Of a stretch of DNA of 64,000 bases, positions 9,051-15,845 are shown in pieces. The notes under the pieces are model-generated. The model worked only from the letters and a program-made list of their open reading frames with translations. It ran no database searches and was not told the DNA's origin. The first letter of the stretch is position 1. Each line of letters opens with the position of its first letter. Made by a program: the position numbers and the translations under genes. Source of the stretch: JAYRZB01 sp041916675 (lineage in GTDB: Bacteria; Pseudomonadota; Alphaproteobacteria; Rhizobiales; Devosiaceae); contig JAYRZB010000011.1 of NCBI GenBank assembly GCA_041916675.1, positions 13,114 to 77,113 on the forward strand. Direction: 5' to 3'.

Positions 9051-9079
9051 GTGACAAGCGTTTTTGCCTCGGCTATCAA
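9051..9079 (+). promoter_or_regulatory. Predicted promoter of the aroG leader
   Basis: GTGACA (9051-9056) and TATCAA (9074-9079) are 17 bases apart, a good match to a vegetative promoter. Only six bases separate the -10 element from the ATG of the leader peptide at 9086. Transcription would therefore start at or next to that ATG, making a leaderless message. No Shine-Dalgarno is visible before the ATG, which agrees. Confidence 0.55.
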
Positions 9080-9085
9080 TTCGTT

Positions 9086-9172
9086 ATGACCTTCGCACCT
9101 GCCACGTTCTCGTTTTGGTATTTTAGCTATCGGACGCCGCTGGCAGCCGGAGGGTGCGCTTTATCGAAATGA
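9086..9172 (+). CDS. Aromatic-rich leader peptide of aroG
   Basis: A 28-codon ORF encodes MTFAPATFSFWYFSYRTPLA followed by AGGCALSK. Residues 8-15 (FSFWYFSY) contain six aromatic residues out of eight, covering Phe, Trp and Tyr, the three end products of the pathway whose first enzyme is encoded next. This is the design of a ribosome-stalling leader peptide. It ends 86 bp before aroG and precedes a perfect terminator hairpin. The peptide probably has no function apart from being translated slowly when charged aromatic tRNAs are scarce. Confidence 0.85.
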   Translation: MTFAPATFSFWYFSYRTPLAAGGCALSK

Positions 9173-9219
9173 TGTAAGCCAAAAAGTTTCCCACCAGCCG
9201 CCAGCCCGATCTGGCGGCT
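9095..9219 (+). promoter_or_regulatory. Transcription attenuator of aroG (segments 1 to 4)
   Basis: Four segments can pair in competing ways. Segment 1 (9095-9104) pairs with segment 2 (9141-9145 and 9153-9157), placing the aromatic codons in the loop. Segment 2 (9139-9154) can instead pair with segment 3 (9190-9205): 13 base pairs with three single mismatches. Segment 3 (9196-9204) forms the terminator with segment 4 (9211-9219). A ribosome stalled on the aromatic codons would cover segment 1, free the 2:3 antiterminator and let aroG be read. Pairings were found by hand, not by energy folding. Confidence 0.8.
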
Positions 9220-9224
9220 TTTTT
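9196..9224 (+). terminator. Intrinsic terminator inside the aroG leader
   Basis: AGCCGCCAG (9196-9204) and CTGGCGGCT (9211-9219) form a perfect 9-bp stem with the six-base loop CCCGAT. The stem is followed at once by six T residues (9219-9224). It sits between the leader peptide and aroG, so it would end transcription before the structural gene unless the antiterminator forms. Confidence 0.9.
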
Positions 9225-9258
9225 GTCGCCAGCGGGTCCTGAAATCGAGGAGCCTGCC

Positions 9259-10329
9259 GTGACTAAAACCACCGACGACCTGCGGATCAGCGAGATCCGG
9301 GAACTGCGCACCCCCGCAGAAGTAATGCGTGAATTCCCCCGCACCGATGCGGCCAACCGCACGGTCATCAGCGCCCGCCACGCGGTGCACAACATCCTGC
9401 ACGGCACCGATGATCGCCTGGCCGTTGTCATCGGCCCCTGCTCCATCCACGATCCCAAGGCCGCCCTCGACTATGCCAAACGCCTTGCCGCCCTGCGCTC
9501 GCGGCTGGGTGACCGGCTCGAAATCATCATGCGCGTCTATTTCGAAAAGCCGCGCACCACGGTCGGCTGGAAGGGCCTGATCAACGATCCCGATCTCGAT
9601 GGCAGCTTCGATATCGACAATGGCCTAAGGCTGGCGCGATCTGTGCTGCTCGACATCAACAATCTCGGCCTGCCCGCCGGCACCGAGTTCCTCGATATGA
9701 CGACCCCGCAATATTTCGCTGACCTGGTGTCCTGGGGCGCCATCGGGGCCCGCACGACGGAAAGCCAGGTTCATCGCGAACTGGCCTCCGGCCTCTCCTG
9801 CCCGGTGGGGTTCAAGAACGGCACCGACGGCAATGTGCGCATCGCCTCCGATGCCGTGCAATCGGCCAGCCAGCCCCACCATTTCCTCGCCGTCACAAAA
9901 ACCGGCCACGCCGGCATCGCCTCAACCACGGGTAACGCCGATTGCCACATCATCCTGCGCGGCGGCAAAGCCCCCAACTACGATGCCCCGAGCATTGATG
10001 CCGCCTGCGCCGAACTCGCCAAGGCAGGCCTCGCGCCGCGCGTCATGGTCGATGCCAGCCATGCCAATTCCTCCAAAAAACCCGAGAACCAGCCGCTGGT
10101 TGTCGATGCGATTGCCGGTCAGGTCGCGACCGGCGATACCCGCATCATCGGCGTGATGATCGAGTCCAACCTCGTTGCCGGCCGCCAGGACCTGGTTCCC
10201 GGCAAGCCCCTGACCTATGGCCAGTCGATCACCGATGGCTGCATCGATTGGGATACCTCGGTCGCCGTCCTCGAAACCCTCGCTGATGCCGTCGCCAAGC
10301 GCCGCGCCACCACCCAGCAGGTTGCATAG
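9259..10329 (+). CDS. aroG: 3-deoxy-7-phosphoheptulonate synthase (DAHP synthase, class I)
   Basis: This enzyme condenses phosphoenolpyruvate and erythrose 4-phosphate, the first step of the shikimate pathway. The 356-residue product has the family motifs VVIGPCSIHDPKAALDYA (Cys61 is the metal-binding cysteine), RVYFEKPRTTVGWKGLINDP and DASHANSSKKPENQ. Length matches the E. coli AroF/G/H type. GTG at 9259 is the chosen start because CGAGGAG lies eight bases upstream. The gene stands alone behind the attenuator. Which aromatic amino acid inhibits the enzyme cannot be told from sequence. Confidence 0.95.
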   Translation: MTKTTDDLRISEIRELRTPAEVMREFPRTDAANRTVISARHAVHNILHGTDDRLAVVIGPCSIHDPKAALDYAKRLAALRSRLGDRLEIIMRVYFEKPRTTVGWKGLINDPDLDGSFDIDNGLRLARSVLLDINNLGLPAGTEFLDMTTPQYFADLVSWGAIGARTTESQVHRELASGLSCPVGFKNGTDGNVRIASDAVQSASQPHHFLAVTKTGHAGIASTTGNADCHIILRGGKAPNYDAPSIDAACAELAKAGLAPRVMVDASHANSSKKPENQPLVVDAIAGQVATGDTRIIGVMIESNLVAGRQDLVPGKPLTYGQSITDGCIDWDTSVAVLETLADAVAKRRATTQQVA

Positions 10330-10344
10330 ACGATTTACTGGCAA

Positions 10345-10595
10345 TGCATCCGCGTCTCCCTCCCCCCTGCGGGGAGGGAGTGTTCACATCGGACTGCCGG
10401 TGGCTCCCCACACCCCCACCCCATCCCTCCCCCTCAAGAGGAGGGAGCCCGTGTTTCACGGCTTGCGTGTTTCCTCCCCCTTCCAGGGGGAGGATCAAGG
10501 TGGGGGTACGCGCGCTCCAAATAAACAGTCCCCTGCGGGGAGGGATGGGCTCGGGGTGGCAAGCCGCCCCAACTCCCCCTTGACCCCTCGCACCA
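10345..10595. repeat. GC-rich mosaic intergenic repeat, copy 1
   Basis: The 285-base gap between aroG and pgsA is filled by palindromic units of the form CCCTCCCC..GGGGAGGG joined by conserved linkers such as GTGTTTCACGGCTTGCGTG. About 150 bases (10381-10530) are nearly identical, in reverse orientation, to 28820-28969, and somewhat less similar to 63723-63867. Several long six-frame ORFs here are artefacts of this composition. The pgsA promoter must lie within or just before this repeat. Confidence 0.85.
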
Positions 10596-10614
10596 AACCC
10601 TGTTGGCTGCGGCC

Positions 10615-11181
10615 ATGACCAATCGCTCAACGCTTTATTCGCTGCCCAACCTCATCACCTATCTGCGCATCGTACTGATCCCGGTGATCTGCCTGCTGCT
10701 GGTCACCGGTGACATGTGGCTGCGCGTGATTGCCCTCGGGCTCTACATCATCGCCGCCGTCAGCGACTGGCTCGATGGCTATCTGGCGCGCAGGAGCGGG
10801 CTCACCTCGCGCCTGGGCCAGATGCTCGATCCCATCGCCGACAAACTGCTGGTTGGCGCCCTGCTCGTGCTGTTTGCCTGGGATGGCAGTTTCTCGGCCC
10901 TCGATCTCATCCCCGCCCTTGCCATCCTGCTGCGCGAGATCTTCGTCTCCGGCCTGCGGGAATTCGTTGGTGGCTCGGCCATCGTCATCAAGGTCAGCCA
11001 ATTGGCTAAATGGAAAACCACCGTGCAGATGGTGGCGCTCGGCTTTGTCTTTGCCCAATCCCTGATTGCTGGCAGCGGCATGGTCAGCGATCTCCTGCTC
11101 TGGCTGGCCGGCATTCTCTCGCTCATCACCGGAGCGCAATATCTCATGGCCGCCTGGCCGCACCTCGTGGCCGAAAAATGA
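10615..11181 (+). CDS. pgsA: CDP-diacylglycerol--glycerol-3-phosphate 3-phosphatidyltransferase
   Basis: This membrane enzyme makes phosphatidylglycerophosphate, the committed step to phosphatidylglycerol and cardiolipin. The 188-residue product carries the complete CDP-alcohol phosphotransferase motif DG-x2-AR-x8-G-x3-D-x3-D within DWLDGYLARRSG and LGQMLDPIADK, plus about four further membrane helices. I chose the ATG at 10615 (MTNRSTLYSLPNLITYLR). A TTG four codons earlier is possible. The stop overlaps the moaD start (ATGA). Confidence 0.95.
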   Translation: MTNRSTLYSLPNLITYLRIVLIPVICLLLVTGDMWLRVIALGLYIIAAVSDWLDGYLARRSGLTSRLGQMLDPIADKLLVGALLVLFAWDGSFSALDLIPALAILLREIFVSGLREFVGGSAIVIKVSQLAKWKTTVQMVALGFVFAQSLIAGSGMVSDLLLWLAGILSLITGAQYLMAAWPHLVAEK

Positions 11182-11429
11182 AGATCCTCTATTTCGCCTG
11201 GCTGCGCGAACGCCTCAATCGCGGCGAGGAAACCGTTGCGCCTCCCGCTGGCGTCGCAACGGTTGGCGATCTCATCACCTGGCTCGCTACCCGCGATGAA
11301 GCCGCCGCCCTCGCCTTTGCCGACCGCAAGCTGATCCGCGCCGCGCTCGATTCCGAACTCGTTCCCCACGACACCCCGCTGGCCGGTGCCACCACACTGG
11401 CGCTTTTCCCGCCGATGACCGGTGGCTGA
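11178..11429 (+). CDS. moaD: Molybdopterin synthase sulfur carrier subunit
   Basis: The 83-residue ubiquitin-like protein is the small subunit of molybdopterin synthase. It begins MKILYFAWLRERLNRGEE and ends PPMTGG; the C-terminal Gly-Gly is the residue pair that is adenylated and thiocarboxylated. The start overlaps the pgsA stop. moaE starts two bases after the stop, so the two subunits of the enzyme are made together. Confidence 0.95.
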   Translation: MKILYFAWLRERLNRGEETVAPPAGVATVGDLITWLATRDEAAALAFADRKLIRAALDSELVPHDTPLAGATTLALFPPMTGG

Positions 11430-11430
11430 T

Positions 11431-11883
11431 ATGCGCGTGCGCCTGCAGACTGCACCGTTCGATCCGGGCGCAGAAACCAACGCCTTCCTTGCCGCCAGTG
11501 CCGGGGCCGGCGCGGCGGTCACGTTCACCGGCCTCGTCCGTTCCGAACCGGGCGACCCGGTTACCGCCCTCACGCTCGAATGCTACCCCGAGCTTGCGCA
11601 TAAGCAGCTCACGCGCATGCTCGATGCCGCCACGGAACGCTTTGCCCTGCTCCATGCCGTCGTCATCCACCGCCATGGCCGCCTGCTGCCCGGCGAACCG
11701 ATCGTTCAGGTCATGACGCTGGCGCCCCACCGCCGCGCGGCCTTCGAGGGCGCTGAGATGATCATGGATTTCCTGAAAACCGACGCCCCGTTCTGGAAGA
11801 AGGAAACCACCGCAACCGGCGAGCGCTGGGTCGAAGCCCGGCACATCGATAGTCAAGCCAAGGATCGCTGGATCAATGAGTAA
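11431..11883 (+). CDS. moaE: Molybdopterin synthase catalytic subunit
   Basis: The 150-residue large subunit of molybdopterin synthase converts precursor Z to molybdopterin using sulfur from MoaD. Family features are GAAVTFTGLVRSE near the N-terminus, the central VVIHRHGRLLPGEPIVQV, and the C-terminal MDFLKTDAPFWKKE that carries catalytic lysines. I chose the ATG at 11431; an upstream in-frame GTG at 11422 would overlap moaD. The 3' end overlaps the VOC gene by 8 bp. Confidence 0.95.
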   Translation: MRVRLQTAPFDPGAETNAFLAASAGAGAAVTFTGLVRSEPGDPVTALTLECYPELAHKQLTRMLDAATERFALLHAVVIHRHGRLLPGEPIVQVMTLAPHRRAAFEGAEMIMDFLKTDAPFWKKETTATGERWVEARHIDSQAKDRWINE

Positions 11884-12310
11884 CGCCATCCCCTTTTCCC
11901 TCGTCGGGCTCGATCATGTGGTCTTCCTCGTCAACGACATGCCAAAGGCGCTGAAATTCTATTCCGATGTGCTCGGCTGCCAGCCCGGCTATTCCTATCC
12001 GGCGCTGGGCATGGAGCAGGTCTGGTGCGGCAACAGCCTGATCGTGCTCTGGGACACTACTCACCCCGGCGCCGCCAGCGCCGTGCCCCCGGTTGCCGGT
12101 GGCCGCAATGTCGATCACGTCTGCATCAACCTCTCGCCCGTCGATCAGGATGCGCTGGTGGCGCACCTGAATGCACATCAGGTCACAATCGACCGCATTG
12201 CCTTTCACGGCGGCGCGCGCGGCATGGGCCATTCGGTTTATGTGTTCGATCCGTTCGGCAACAAGCTCGAACTCAAGGGCCCGCCGGTCTATCCCGATGG
12301 CCGTGCCTGA
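11876..12310 (+). CDS. VOC superfamily (glyoxalase/dioxygenase fold) protein
   Basis: A 144-residue protein with the paired beta-alpha-beta-beta-beta layout of the vicinal oxygen chelate fold. It begins GLDHVVFLVNDMPKALKFY. The second half has VDHVCINL and ends SVYVFDPFGNKLELKGPP. His and Glu at the expected metal positions (DHVV, VDHV, LELKG) suggest a metal-dependent enzyme. The substrate is unknown. It overlaps moaE by 8 bp and ends the pgsA-moaD-moaE operon. Confidence 0.85.
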   Translation: MSNAIPFSLVGLDHVVFLVNDMPKALKFYSDVLGCQPGYSYPALGMEQVWCGNSLIVLWDTTHPGAASAVPPVAGGRNVDHVCINLSPVDQDALVAHLNAHQVTIDRIAFHGGARGMGHSVYVFDPFGNKLELKGPPVYPDGRA

Positions 12311-12321
12311 GCCGCAAAAGC

Positions 12322-12350
12322 AAAAGGCCCCGCTGCATCGCAACGGGGCC
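12322..12350 (-). terminator. Terminator of ilvE, possibly serving both strands
   Basis: GGCCCCG (12326-12332) pairs with CGGGGCC (12344-12350) around an 11-base loop. On the minus strand the stem is followed by TTTTGCTTTTG, a good intrinsic terminator downstream of ilvE. On the plus strand the trailing bases are CTTCC, which is weaker. Confidence 0.7.
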
Positions 12351-12373
12351 CTTCCAGTTTCAGTCTCTCAGGC

Positions 12374-13264
12374 TTATTCGGCAGCGGCGCGCTTGGGCTG
12401 CACTTCGGCAGAATAGGCATCGATCATCGTCCGGCAGGCCTTGCCGGGCTTGAAGGCATATTCGCCCACCAGCGACACCGGGGTCACTTCCGCCGCCGTG
12501 CCGGTCAGGAAGCACTCTTCGAATTGGCTCAGTTCTTCAGGCTTGATGTGCCGTTCGACCACCTTGTAGCCATTGGCCTTGGCAAGCCCGATAATGGTCC
12601 GCCGCGTGATGCCATCGAGGAAGCAATCGGGCGTCGGGGTGTGGATTTCGTCGCCCTTGACGAAGAAGACGTTCGCCCCGGTCGCTTCGGCCACATAGCC
12701 GCGATAGTCGAGCATCAGCGCATCGGCAAAGCCGTTGGCCATCGCCGCATCCTTGGAAAGCGTGCAGATCATGTAAAGGCCGGCCGCCTTGGCCTTGCAC
12801 GGAATGGTTTCCGGGCTCGGGCGCTTCCAGGCGCTCCACTGCAGGCGGATGCCCTTGAGCTTTTCTTCAACCGAAAAGTAGCTCGGCCACACCCAGGCGG
12901 CGATCGCCACATGCACCTTGTTGTTCCGGCCGGGAACACTCAACTCCTCCGAACCGCGCCAGGCGATGGGGCGCACATAGGCGTCCACCAAATTGTTCGC
13001 CGCCAGCACCTGCCGGTTGGCTTCATCAAGCTCATCGGCGCTGTATGGAATGGTGAAATCGAGAATCTTGCCCGAAGCGATCAGCCGGTCGGTGTGCTCG
13101 CGCAGCTTGAACACTTCGCCGCCATAGGCGCGCTGGCCTTCAAACACGCTGCTGGCATAGTGCAGCCCGTGGGTCAGCACATGCAGCTTGGCGTCTTTCC
13201 AGGCCACCATTTCACCGTCAAACCAGATCCAGCCTTCGCGCTGGTCCATTGGCACGCCTGCCAT
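12374..13264 (-). CDS. ilvE: Branched-chain amino acid aminotransferase
   Basis: The 296-residue class IV PLP enzyme performs the last transamination to Val, Leu and Ile. It begins MAGVPMDQREGWIWFDGEMV and has HGLHYASSVFEGQRAY. The likely PLP-binding Lys159 lies in IPCKAKAAGLYM, and the cofactor pocket motif EATGANVFFV follows. The ATG at 13264 is preceded by GGGAGAGGA at good spacing; the longer frame upstream is not conserved-looking. It is divergent from the MarR regulator, a pairing typical of Hyphomicrobiales. Confidence 0.95.
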   Translation of the reverse strand: MAGVPMDQREGWIWFDGEMVAWKDAKLHVLTHGLHYASSVFEGQRAYGGEVFKLREHTDRLIASGKILDFTIPYSADELDEANRQVLAANNLVDAYVRPIAWRGSEELSVPGRNNKVHVAIAAWVWPSYFSVEEKLKGIRLQWSAWKRPSPETIPCKAKAAGLYMICTLSKDAAMANGFADALMLDYRGYVAEATGANVFFVKGDEIHTPTPDCFLDGITRRTIIGLAKANGYKVVERHIKPEELSQFEECFLTGTAAEVTPVSLVGEYAFKPGKACRTMIDAYSAEVQPKRAAAE

Positions 13265-13395
13265 ATTCCTCTCCCACTCGTCGCTTTCCGGCCTCGCGCG
13301 CCGGTTTGTGATACCAATCATGCCTTAGCCCTCAACCCTTGGCAAACCGGAACGGCTTTGGGATAAGACGGAAAGGCATTTCCGATGAGGCGAGA

Positions 13396-13914
13396 ATGGC
13401 ACCGGCCAAAATAAATGTCAACACTACTGACATAAATTTGCAGCGCCCGGATGTTTCCCAAATGCCCCTCGACGTTATGGGCCTGTTTTTCTTCGCCTAT
13501 CGCGATTTTGTCGGCGATGCAGATGCCTTGCTCGAACACCAGGAATTTGGCCGCGCGCATCATCGCGTGCTTTATTTCGTCAATCTCAGGCCCGGCATGC
13601 CGGTGGCCGATCTGCTCGATATCCTCAAGATCACCAAACAGTCGCTGGCCCGCGTGCTGCGCCAGTTGATCGATTCCGGCTATATCGAGCAGCGCACCGG
13701 CTCGTCCGACCGCCGCCAGCGCCTGCTCCACGCCACCGAAAAAGGCCGCCAGTTCTTCGAAACCCTGTCCGCCACCCAGACCAGCCGCATCGATGCAGCC
13801 ATCTCAAGCCTGCCGCCTGGCTCGCGCCAGACCGTGCTCAAGTTTCTCGTCGCCATGGTGGATCCGGCCGATCGTTCGCTGCTCGACCATCTCGGCCTGA
13901 CTGGCGATCTCTAG
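13396..13914 (+). CDS. MarR family transcriptional regulator, PetP-like
   Basis: A winged-helix regulator of 172 residues from the ATG at 13396. The core LFFFAYRDFVGDADALLEHQ then FGRAHHRVLYFVN, VADLLDILKITKQSLARVLR and IEQRTGSSDRRQRLLHATEK matches the PetP subgroup of MarR found beside ilvE in related bacteria. The first 22 codons are AT-rich, use rare codons and contain a perfect dyad, so the true start may be the in-frame ATG at 13462, giving 150 residues. It probably controls itself or ilvE through that dyad. Confidence 0.85.
   Translation: MAPAKINVNTTDINLQRPDVSQMPLDVMGLFFFAYRDFVGDADALLEHQEFGRAHHRVLYFVNLRPGMPVADLLDILKITKQSLARVLRQLIDSGYIEQRTGSSDRRQRLLHATEKGRQFFETLSATQTSRIDAAISSLPPGSRQTVLKFLVAMVDPADRSLLDHLGLTGDL
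13415..13433. promoter_or_regulatory. Operator-like inverted repeat between ilvE and the MarR gene
   Basis: ATGTCA (13415-13420) and TGACAT (13428-13433) form a perfect 6-bp dyad with a 7-base spacer in an AT-rich island. The left arm includes TTGACA on the minus strand, a consensus -35 element pointing to ilvE. MarR proteins bind such short dyads; the link is inference. Confidence 0.5.
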
Positions 13915-13915
13915 C

Positions 13916-14257
13916 CTACATCAGCTTACGCCCATTGGGCACTGGCCGTTCGATGGCGGCCAGCACGATGGCCCCGTTCTCATCTTCAAAGCCCAGCGTC
14001 AGCACTTCCGATTTCAGCGGCCCGATCTGGCGCGGCGGAAAGTTCACCACCGCCATCACCTGCCGCCCCACCAGCTCTTCGGGCTTGTAGTGCACCGTAA
14101 TCTGCGCCGAGGATTTCTTGATCCCGATTTCGGGGCCGAAATCGATGATCAGGATGATTGCCGGCTTGCGCGCTTCAGGAAACGGCCGCGCTTCGATCAC
14201 CGTGCCGGTGCGGATATCGACCTTGAGAAACTCGTCAAAGTTGATCGTCTCACTCAC
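13916..14257 (-). CDS. csaA: tRNA-binding domain protein, CsaA-like
   Basis: A 113-residue stand-alone OB-fold protein like the C-terminal tRNA-binding domain of methionyl-tRNA synthetase. It shows FLKVDIRTGTVIEARPFPEA, KKSSAQIT and VVNFPPRQIGPLKSEVLTLG, the CsaA signature. CsaA of Bacillus has chaperone and tRNA-binding activity; the bacterial role is not settled. It overlaps the proC stop by 8 bp and is the last gene of the ybjN-proC-csaA operon. Confidence 0.9.
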   Translation of the reverse strand: MSETINFDEFLKVDIRTGTVIEARPFPEARKPAIILIIDFGPEIGIKKSSAQITVHYKPEELVGRQVMAVVNFPPRQIGPLKSEVLTLGFEDENGAIVLAAIERPVPNGRKLM

Positions 14258-15065
14258 GGCCCAGTTCCTCGCTGCGCAACCGCGCCGCTGTCACCGTCTT
14301 GTCCATCAGCTTGATCAGCCCTTCATCGCCCATCAGCACATCAAGCGCCGCCTGCGTCGTGCCCTTGGGCGACGTCACATTCTGCCGCAATACCGTGGCG
14401 CTCAGGGCTTCGGTTTCGAGCAAACCCGCGGCCCCGATCACCGTCGCGCGCGCCAGCTTCATCGCCTGCTCTTCGTTGAACCCCTGCCGTTTGGCCGCCT
14501 CGGCCAGCGCTTCCACCATGTGGAACACATAGGCCGGTCCCGATCCTGAAACCGCCGTCACAGCGTCTAGCCGCGCCTCGGCTTCGAACCACAGCACTTC
14601 GCCCGCCGCCCGCATCAGCGCATCGGCCAGCGCCTTGTCCTCGTCCGAAACCTTCAGCGGCACGGCCCCGGTAATGCCTTTGCCGATCTGGGCCGGTGTA
14701 TTGGGCATGGTGCGGATCACCCGGTCCGTGCCCAGCCCCTTGGCGATCGCCGAGAGGTTGATCCCGGCGGCAATCGAAATCACCAGCGTGTGCATGCCCA
14801 CCATGGGCCGCACTTCGCTCAGCACCCGCGTCATGATCTGCGGCTTGATCGCCAGCACCAGCACGTGGATCAGGATACCCGCCGGACTGGCCAGCAACCG
14901 CACACCCTGCTCAGCGGCAAACGCCACCGTGCTCTCGGCAGGTGCCGGATCGACCAGCACCAGTTCATCCGGCGCCAGCCCAGCCTTGAGCCAGCCGCGC
15001 GCCAGCGCCATGCCCATTTTTCCCGCCCCGATCAGAACGACAGGGCCGATTCCCGAAAGGCTCAA
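14250..15065 (-). CDS. proC: Pyrroline-5-carboxylate reductase
   Basis: The enzyme performs the last step of proline synthesis with NAD(P)H. The 271-residue product has the Rossmann motif VVLIGAGKMGMALARGW at the N-terminus, TMPNTPAQIGKG in the middle and the signature TAVSGSGPAYVFHMVEALAEA toward the end. The start is a TTG at 15065 that overlaps the ybjN stop (TTGA); no nearer ATG keeps the Rossmann motif intact. It is coupled to ybjN upstream and csaA downstream. Confidence 0.93.
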   Translation of the reverse strand: MSLSGIGPVVLIGAGKMGMALARGWLKAGLAPDELVLVDPAPAESTVAFAAEQGVRLLASPAGILIHVLVLAIKPQIMTRVLSEVRPMVGMHTLVISIAAGINLSAIAKGLGTDRVIRTMPNTPAQIGKGITGAVPLKVSDEDKALADALMRAAGEVLWFEAEARLDAVTAVSGSGPAYVFHMVEALAEAAKRQGFNEEQAMKLARATVIGAAGLLETEALSATVLRQNVTSPKGTTQAALDVLMGDEGLIKLMDKTVTAARLRSEELGRE

Positions 15066-15562
15066 GCTTCGCCTACCGTTTCGAACATCACATTGCTCAG
15101 CGCCTCGGCAGCGCTTTTGCCCGCCCACACCACGAACTGGAAGGCCTGGTAGTATTGGTCGCACGCCTCGGTTGCCGAGCGCAGCAGCGCCTCGCATTGC
15201 TGCGGGGTCACGTCGGCACCGCCGGTCAGAAGGTGCGAATTGCGGAACAGCACCACGCCTTCGTGGTTCCAGATATCGAAGTGCCCGATCCAGAGCTGCT
15301 CATTGACCAGCGCGATCAGCTGCTTGACCTCCTGACGGCGCGGCTCGGGCACCTTGAGGTCAAAGGCCGAGGCAATGTGCAGCGATTCCAGGTCGGCCAT
15401 CCAATTGAAGGACACGTGATAGTCGCTCCACCCGCCGCGCACCGAAATCGAGATTTCGTCGGCATCCTGGCGTTCAAAGTTCCAGTCATTGATCGCAGCA
15501 ATGTGCTCGATGATGTCGACCGGGTGGACGTTGCGGTCCGGTTCGACGAGAAGAAGCGACAT
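15062..15562 (-). CDS. YbjN domain-containing protein
   Basis: A 166-residue acidic protein from the ATG at 15562, with the YbjN fold of type III secretion chaperone-like proteins: HPVDIIEHIAAINDWNFER, then VRGGWSDYHVSFNWM, and a C-terminal helical region FQFVVWAGKSAAEALSNVMF. It regularly precedes proC in alphaproteobacteria; its biochemical role is unknown. A start seven codons earlier (15583) is possible. The C-terminal stop is embedded in the proC start. Confidence 0.85.
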   Translation of the reverse strand: MSLLLVEPDRNVHPVDIIEHIAAINDWNFERQDADEISISVRGGWSDYHVSFNWMADLESLHIASAFDLKVPEPRRQEVKQLIALVNEQLWIGHFDIWNHEGVVLFRNSHLLTGGADVTPQQCEALLRSATEACDQYYQAFQFVVWAGKSAAEALSNVMFETVGEA

Positions 15563-15765
15563 GAAATGGTCCCACCTTGGCAACGCGTGTTTAAGTCAGC
15601 CGGATCATCACCAGCCATGCGACGCAGGTACTCAACCGCTTGGGCCACACTCAGAGGGAGCCTACGAATCGTCCTGATGACAAACCCTACACCCGGGCGT
15701 TGATTCCGGGCATGCGAGCCGACGCACCGTACGGCTTTCTCCTGTGGATGATCGGGCTGACATTG

Positions 15766-15781
15766 TTAACAAGTCCTTAAC
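15766..15781. promoter_or_regulatory. CtrA-type box, TTAA-N7-TTAAC
   Basis: TTAA (15766-15769) and TTAA followed by C (15777-15781) are separated by exactly seven bases, the full recognition pattern of the alphaproteobacterial cell-cycle regulator CtrA. It lies in the 283-bp gap between two minus-strand genes, about 200 bp before ybjN. Nothing else recognisable fills that gap. Confidence 0.5.
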
Positions 15782-15845
15782 AGGACAATCCAAAACCACC
15801 GGTTTTCATGGGGTTTGGCGGCGCTTTGCGCAAAGTGATCAGCGC

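Noticed and set aside
10217..10630. Several 70-130 codon ORFs over the repeat between aroG and pgsA
   Set aside because: They arise from GC-rich palindromes open in many frames; similar Pro/Gly-rich frames occur at every copy of the repeat.
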